Notes under the pieces: model-generated
Seen by the model: only the letters and a program-made list of their open reading frames with translations
What the model was told of the DNA's origin: nothing
The model's database searches: none
Shown: positions 5,662 through 8,966 of the stretch, piece after piece
How the letters are laid out: every line of letters starts with the position of its first letter
Numbering within the stretch: position 1 is the first letter of the stretch
Program-made: the position numbers and the translations under genes
NCBI GenBank assembly: GCA_038231495.1
Contig: JBBRLG010000300.1
Location: 1-8,966 of the forward strand
Origin: JBBRLG01 sp038231495
GTDB taxonomy: Bacteria; Planctomycetota; Planctomycetia; Gemmatales; Gemmataceae
Length of the DNA stretch: 8,966 nt
Reading direction: 5' to 3'

Positions 5662-6495
5662 ATGACAATCGAACCATTGGCCATCGGCGTGTGCAGTTGG
5701 TCGCTCCAGGTTAAGAGCGTGCCGGAGTTGAAACAACTCCTCGCTCAACTCGGCGTCAACGTCGTGCAAATTGCTTGCGGCGACCCGCACCACGCCTCCT
5801 GGGCAGAGGGCGAGCAGATGCCGGAGGCCGCCCGCGCCGCCGGGTTTGCGATGACCGGCACCATGCTCGGCTTTCCCGGCGAGGACTATACGACGCCCCT
5901 AACGATCCAGCACACCGGCGGCTTCGGCAACCCCAAGACGCGGCCCGAACGCCTCGAACGGTTGCAATGGGCGCTGGACCGCACCCGCGCCCTGGGCCTA
6001 ACTGATGTCATGTTGCACGGCGGTTTCATCCCGGAGCCGGGCGACCCGGATCGCAAGCCGTTCCTCGACACGCTCGGCCTGGTCAGTGCGCTTGCCGCGG
6101 AGAAGGGCATGAATGTCGCGCTGGAAACGGGTCAGGAAACGGCGGACCTGCTCCGCCTGACCCTGGACGAATTGAAGTGCGAGAACCTGAAGGTGAACTT
6201 CGACCCTGCGAACATGCTGCTGTACGACAAGGGCGACCCGTTGCGTGCAGTCGAAATCCTCGGCCCGGACATCCGCAGTGTTCACGTCAAGGACGCCAAC
6301 CGCCCGACGACGCCCGGCACCTGGGGCGAGGAAGTCCCACTCGGCCAGGGCCAGGTAAACATCCGCGCGTTCGTGCAGACGCTGAAAGAGGTCGGCTACC
6401 GCGGCCCGCTGTGCATCGAGCGCGAGGTCGGCGACCAGGCCGGCCGCCTGGCGGACGTGGCGCACGGCATCCGCTTCTTGCGCGATTGCCTATAA
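5662..6495 (+). CDS. Sugar phosphate isomerase/epimerase, TIM barrel
   Basis: A 277-aa protein of the xylose isomerase-like TIM barrel (AP endonuclease 2-like) family. Four metal ligands are placed as expected: E155 in ALETGQE, D181 in NFDPANM, H208 in SVHVKDANR and E253 in CIEREVG. Other barrel strands read GVCSWSL (9-15), VVQIACGDPHH and VMLHGGFIP. The length is typical. The substrate is not evident; relatives act on keto-sugars, inositol derivatives or hydroxypyruvate. There is no signal peptide, unlike many secreted planctomycete relatives, so it should be cytoplasmic. GGGGAG about 7 nt before ATG 5662 supports the start. The gene is monocistronic, with its own terminator starting inside the stop codon. 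Confidence 0.9.
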   Translation: MTIEPLAIGVCSWSLQVKSVPELKQLLAQLGVNVVQIACGDPHHASWAEGEQMPEAARAAGFAMTGTMLGFPGEDYTTPLTIQHTGGFGNPKTRPERLERLQWALDRTRALGLTDVMLHGGFIPEPGDPDRKPFLDTLGLVSALAAEKGMNVALETGQETADLLRLTLDELKCENLKVNFDPANMLLYDKGDPLRAVEILGPDIRSVHVKDANRPTTPGTWGEEVPLGQGQVNIRAFVQTLKEVGYRGPLCIEREVGDQAGRLADVAHGIRFLRDCL

Positions 6496-6535
6496 AAGCA
6501 GAGGCGGACGCTGGGTCGCGTCCGCCTTTGCTTTT
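6494..6535 (+). terminator. Intrinsic terminator after the sugar isomerase gene
   Basis: An 18-bp stem (6494-6511 with 6518-6535) with one G-T wobble and a 6-nt loop. The arm starts AAAAGCAGAGGCGGACGC and the other arm ends GCTTTT. It begins within the TAA stop codon. The A-run and T-run at opposite ends make it suitable for both strands, which fits its place between two convergent genes. Confidence 0.88.
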
Positions 6536-6584
6536 CACGTCAACGGTGGGCTGAGCCGTCGCACCGGACCCGAGGTGCCAAGGC

Positions 6585-6698
6585 TCAAGCCTTTTTCTTC
6601 GGAGGCGCAGCTTTCTTGGGGGCCGGGGCGGCTTCCTTCTTCGGAGCGGCCTTGGCCTTCTTCTTGTCTTTGCCCTGCGAGTTATTGCCCTTTGCCAT
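6585..6698 (-). CDS. Lys/Ala/Pro-rich basic mini-protein, 37 aa
   Basis: A 37-aa open frame on the minus strand. It starts MAKGNNSQGKDKKKAKAAPK, runs through EAAPAPKKAA and ends PPKKKA. It is composed almost entirely of Lys, Ala, Pro, Gly and Asn, and is highly basic, low-complexity and presumably disordered. The composition recalls histone H1-like tails and nucleic-acid-binding basic peptides, but no domain can be assigned. It is judged real because the ATG has GAGGT (6706-6710) 7 nt upstream, it ends in TGA, it sits in an otherwise empty gap, and it converges on the bidirectional terminator at 6494-6535. Its length is below the cut-off of many gene callers. Possible roles are DNA or RNA binding or chromosome compaction (inference only). 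Confidence 0.7.
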   Translation of the reverse strand: MAKGNNSQGKDKKKAKAAPKKEAAPAPKKAAPPKKKA

Positions 6699-6906
6699 GA
6701 TCCTTACCTCGTTTCAAGGGTACAAATCCGCTCCGCTCCGGTTGTCTGTTTCCGGGGCCGGCGATCGACCCACCCCGTACTGCGGCGGTTGCGACGCCAG
6801 CGTGCCATGCCGGATCGTGCTAGTGCGCTACGATACACCGAAATCGAAGGAGTTACAACGCGGTTGTGCTATTTCCGGTCCAAAATAAGTGCAAGGAGCA
6901 CGGCAA

Positions 6907-7557
6907 GTGCAGAACATTCAGTCTATTCACGCCGTCCTGTTCGATTTCGACGGCACGCTCGGCGACAGCTACCCGGCCATCACGGCCAGCGTCAACCACG
7001 TCCGCGAGTTGCGCGGCTTGCCGCCGTGGAGCGTCGCGGAGGTGAGCCGCCACGTCGGCCGCGGGGCGGAATTTCTGATGCAAGAAACGGTCCCGCGCGG
7101 CGACGTGGCGGCCAACGTCGCGGCTTATAAGTCTCACCATCCTTCGGTGATGCACGGCGGCACGCACCTGTATCCGGGGGTCGCCGACACGCTGCGACGG
7201 TTGCACGAAAAGGGGTTGCCCCTGGCGGTATGTAGCAACAAGCCGGTGGCGTTCACGCGCGACCTGCTGGCGTACCTGAAGGTCGCGGCGTATTTCGCGG
7301 CGGTGCTGGGTCCGGAGGACGTGGCGCGGCCCAAGCCGGCCCCGGACATGCTGCTGGCCGGCCTGACGCGCTTGCAGGTTTCAGCGGCCGCGGCCCTCTA
7401 CGTCGGCGACATGACGATCGACATTCAGACCGCCCGCGGTGCCGGCGTGACGGTGTGGGTGGTGCCCACCGGTTCGGACCTGCGCGAGACCTTGGTCGAG
7501 GCGAAACCGGACCGCCTGTTACGCGACCTCAGCGAAGTGGCGGACTTGCTGGCGTGA
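6907..7557 (+). CDS. HAD hydrolase, phosphoglycolate phosphatase-like
   Basis: A 216-aa HAD-superfamily phosphatase with all four motifs. Motif I is DFDGTL (13-18; nucleophile D13, acid D15). Motif II is CSNKP (109-113; S110). Motif III is K143 in RPKPAPD. Motif IV is GDMTIDIQ (167-174; D168, D172). A helical cap domain lies between motifs I and II, as in Gph-type enzymes, which convert 2-phosphoglycolate to glycolate; other phosphate monoester substrates are possible. GTG 6907 is chosen because AAGGAG (6893-6898) lies 8 nt upstream. An upstream GTG at 6889 overlaps that site and is rejected. The gene stands alone, divergent from the mini-protein and convergent with the HExxH gene (1 nt between stop codons). 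Glycerate kinase in the same window could belong to the same salvage route, but they are not in one operon. Confidence 0.92.
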   Translation: MQNIQSIHAVLFDFDGTLGDSYPAITASVNHVRELRGLPPWSVAEVSRHVGRGAEFLMQETVPRGDVAANVAAYKSHHPSVMHGGTHLYPGVADTLRRLHEKGLPLAVCSNKPVAFTRDLLAYLKVAAYFAAVLGPEDVARPKPAPDMLLAGLTRLQVSAAAALYVGDMTIDIQTARGAGVTVWVVPTGSDLRETLVEAKPDRLLRDLSEVADLLA

Positions 7558-7558
7558 C

Positions 7559-8110
7559 TCACGGACACAGGCGGGCCAGCAATTCGGGCGATGCGCTGCC
7601 CGGCACGATGCCGCCGAACTGGCCCGTTTCGCTTGCCGTGTTCTCGAACCAGTTGACCCACCGGTGCCCTTCACGGAACAGCGTGAAGGTCGCGCCGGCC
7701 GGCAGATAGGCAAAGTCCATCCGCATGGCCTGGGCCGTGTGGCCGCACTCGTGTGCCAGGACTTCGCTCGCCGAGCAAGGGCCGCGCGCCCCGGCCGCCA
7801 GTCGGCGCTCCGGGTTGTGCAGGCGGCCACCGGCCACGTCGAGGGGCCGGTGAGGCGTCGCGGGATTTTGGCCCTGTTCGCGGTAGACGTTCAGCGCGAA
7901 GTCCCAGCCGACGGCAATGACGGCACTCGTCCAGGTGATGCAGGTGCCGGGCCAGAATGGGGCGGGCCAGCGGCTGGACCCGTCGCGTCGAGACGTGGCT
8001 TGCACGTCGATGACGCGCCAGGCCGTTTCGCGGCGTGCCTTGCCGAATATCTGGTAGGCAGGCACGCCGCTCAGGCGGCGAAAACAGTAGGTGGCGAGGC
8101 TATTGAACAT
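7559..8110 (-). CDS. Putative zinc metallopeptidase-like protein (HExxH)
   Basis: A 183-aa protein of no recognised family. Its clearest motif is EVLAHECGHTAQAMRM, with HECGH at residues 120-124, a zinc-peptidase HExxH signature in a helix-like context. A third ligand could be E147, H149 or E156 (REGHRWVNWFENTASE); E156 is 32 residues downstream of the motif Glu-His pair, within the gluzincin range. There is no obvious signal peptide, and one moderately hydrophobic stretch (58-69) is too weak to call a membrane helix. A Trp- and Cys-containing N-terminal half has no assigned domain. ATG 8110 overlaps the end of the TPR gene by 11 nt and lacks a Shine-Dalgarno, so it is likely read by translational coupling. 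It may be a peptidase, or an inactive protein keeping only the motif. Moderate confidence in the gene, low in activity. Confidence 0.75.
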   Translation of the reverse strand: MFNSLATYCFRRLSGVPAYQIFGKARRETAWRVIDVQATSRRDGSSRWPAPFWPGTCITWTSAVIAVGWDFALNVYREQGQNPATPHRPLDVAGGRLHNPERRLAAGARGPCSASEVLAHECGHTAQAMRMDFAYLPAGATFTLFREGHRWVNWFENTASETGQFGGIVPGSASPELLARLCP

Positions 8111-8903
8111 TCGTCTGGTCGGGCCGCGTCAGGAGACGCAGCCGGTGCGGTGCCGCCATGGTTTCCGGGCCGTCGGCGCGGACCGTGGTGCGCGTTTCAC
8201 TCTCGGCCGGCAGGTCCGCCGGGCGCACGAACGGCAGCAGCGTCGGGCCTTCGCACTGCATGCGCATCGTCTGCCGACTCCGGCGGTCCTGCTCCTGTCG
8301 GCGGCGTAGCTGCTTGAACTGGTACTCGTTCCACAACTTGCGGAAGCGGGCGTTGCGCGGGTTGCGGAACAGCGCGGCCTGCAACTCCCGTCGCGCCTCG
8401 TCGCCGCGACCGGCCAGGCGCAAGCCCTTCATTAGCCTCGCCAGCACGCCCGCATCTTCCGGGGCGAGTTCCACGGCCTTGCGCAACCGCCCGAGACCTT
8501 GTTCGGTGTGGCCCTCGCGCACTTCGAGGATGCCGCACTCGCACAGGCACTCGACCTGCTCCGGCTCCTTGGCCAGGGCGTTGCGGTAGTGTTCGATGGC
8601 GCGGCCCAGGTCGCTGCCTTCGCCGGTGGCGAACGCGGCACCCATGAGGTGGTTGTAGCGGGCGTTGAGCGGGTCGTACACCAGGGCGGCGGTCAGGTGG
8701 CGGCGCGCCCGCTGGTACTTGCGTTGTTTCAACTGCACTTCGGCCAGGCGCGCCTGGATTTCCTCGGCGACCGGTGCCGGCAGTTCGCGGAACCCGGCCA
8801 GGCTGCGGAACACTTGCCGGGCTTCACGGAACCGTCCCTGTTCCTGACAGCGCCGGCCTTGAACGAGGAGTAGTTCGACGAGATTGAGGGTCGTGTCCAT
8901 CAT
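8100..8903 (-). CDS. TPR repeat protein
   Basis: A 267-aa protein with about five tetratricopeptide repeats, near residues 8-41, 46-79, 80-114, 115-148 and 149-182. They show the pattern of small residues at A-helix/B-helix contacts and Pro at repeat ends (for example YNHLMGAAFATGEG, AIEHYRNALAKEP, AVELAPED, ALFRNPRNA). A strongly basic, Arg/Gln-rich segment (about 185-213) follows, then a Pro-rich, probably disordered tail. There is no signal peptide or membrane segment, so it is a cytoplasmic scaffold by appearance. ATG 8903 is chosen because AAGGAGG (8911-8917) lies 7 nt upstream. ATG 8900 is possible, and the extension to 8957 is rejected. It is the first gene of a two-gene minus-strand unit with the HExxH protein (11-nt overlap), which suggests that the two proteins act together. 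Confidence 0.88.
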   Translation of the reverse strand: MMDTTLNLVELLLVQGRRCQEQGRFREARQVFRSLAGFRELPAPVAEEIQARLAEVQLKQRKYQRARRHLTAALVYDPLNARYNHLMGAAFATGEGSDLGRAIEHYRNALAKEPEQVECLCECGILEVREGHTEQGLGRLRKAVELAPEDAGVLARLMKGLRLAGRGDEARRELQAALFRNPRNARFRKLWNEYQFKQLRRRQEQDRRSRQTMRMQCEGPTLLPFVRPADLPAESETRTTVRADGPETMAAPHRLRLLTRPDQTNVQ

Positions 8904-8952
8904 GTAGCCGCCTCCTTGCAGCTCATGTGCGGATCCGAGTTGGGGCGCGACT

Positions 8953-8958
8953 ATCATA
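8953..8958 (-). promoter_or_regulatory. Candidate -10 element for the TPR/HExxH unit
   Basis: On the minus strand this reads TATGAT, about 50 nt upstream of the TPR start codon. The expected -35 position lies outside the window, so the promoter cannot be confirmed. Confidence 0.35.
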
Positions 8959-8966
8959 ACGTCTGC

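Noticed and set aside
6855..6867. A short inverted repeat ACAAC-GCG-GTTGT upstream of the HAD gene, considered as an operator
   Set aside because: Five-bp arms are expected by chance at this length, and no promoter is clear around it.
7664..8317. A 217-aa plus-strand open frame opposite the HExxH and TPR genes
   Set aside because: It has no recognisable domain and spans the junction of two opposing, well-supported genes.

Overview
The window is about 9 kb of dense, GC-rich bacterial chromosome with no sign of a plasmid, prophage or transposase. Overall character suggests a planctomycete, probably Gemmataceae-like. The clues are high GC, small hypothetical proteins of a planctomycete type, a Lys/Ala/Pro-rich mini-protein, and a GCCGCTTGCGGC palindrome scattered between genes. 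This placement is inference from pattern, not from a database search.

Layout from left to right: (1) the 3' part of a 5S rRNA gene, closed by a strong intrinsic terminator, so an rRNA operon lies to the left. (2) A (2Fe-2S) ferredoxin gene overlapping a MOFRL-family glycerate 2-kinase gene. (3) A convergent 61-aa hypothetical gene. (4) lipA (lipoyl synthase), overlapping by 26 nt an 81-aa lipoyl-domain-like protein that has no lysine at the modification site. (5) tmk (thymidylate kinase) followed by holB (DNA polymerase III delta' subunit, TTG start), a common bacterial pairing. (6) A convergent 98-aa hypothetical gene whose stop codon shares TTAA with the holB stop. (7) A TIM-barrel sugar phosphate isomerase/epimerase with a terminator starting inside its stop codon. 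(8) A 37-aa Lys/Ala/Pro-rich mini-protein on the minus strand. (9) A HAD-family phosphatase of the phosphoglycolate phosphatase type. (10) On the minus strand, a TPR protein gene overlapping by 11 nt a gene for a protein with an HExxH zinc-peptidase motif.

Most genes are housekeeping: glycerate and phosphoglycolate-type carbon salvage, lipoate synthesis, dTTP supply and the replication clamp loader. Between them sits a family of near-perfect inverted repeats with 18-21 bp arms, at 140-194, 1936-1978, 3441-3476 and, as a sequence variant, 5590-5635, plus a lone half-arm at 2195-2211. All copies are outside genes, in convergent, tandem and divergent gaps alike, so they are more than simple terminators.

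The most notable points are the lysine-less lipoyl-like protein coupled to lipA, the palindrome family with its covarying variant, and the uncharacterised TPR/HExxH gene pair. No CRISPR array, defence system or clear riboswitch was seen. No gene-free stretch exceeds about 210 nt; the longest (6699-6906) separates the mini-protein from the HAD gene and shows no convincing promoter or RNA gene.
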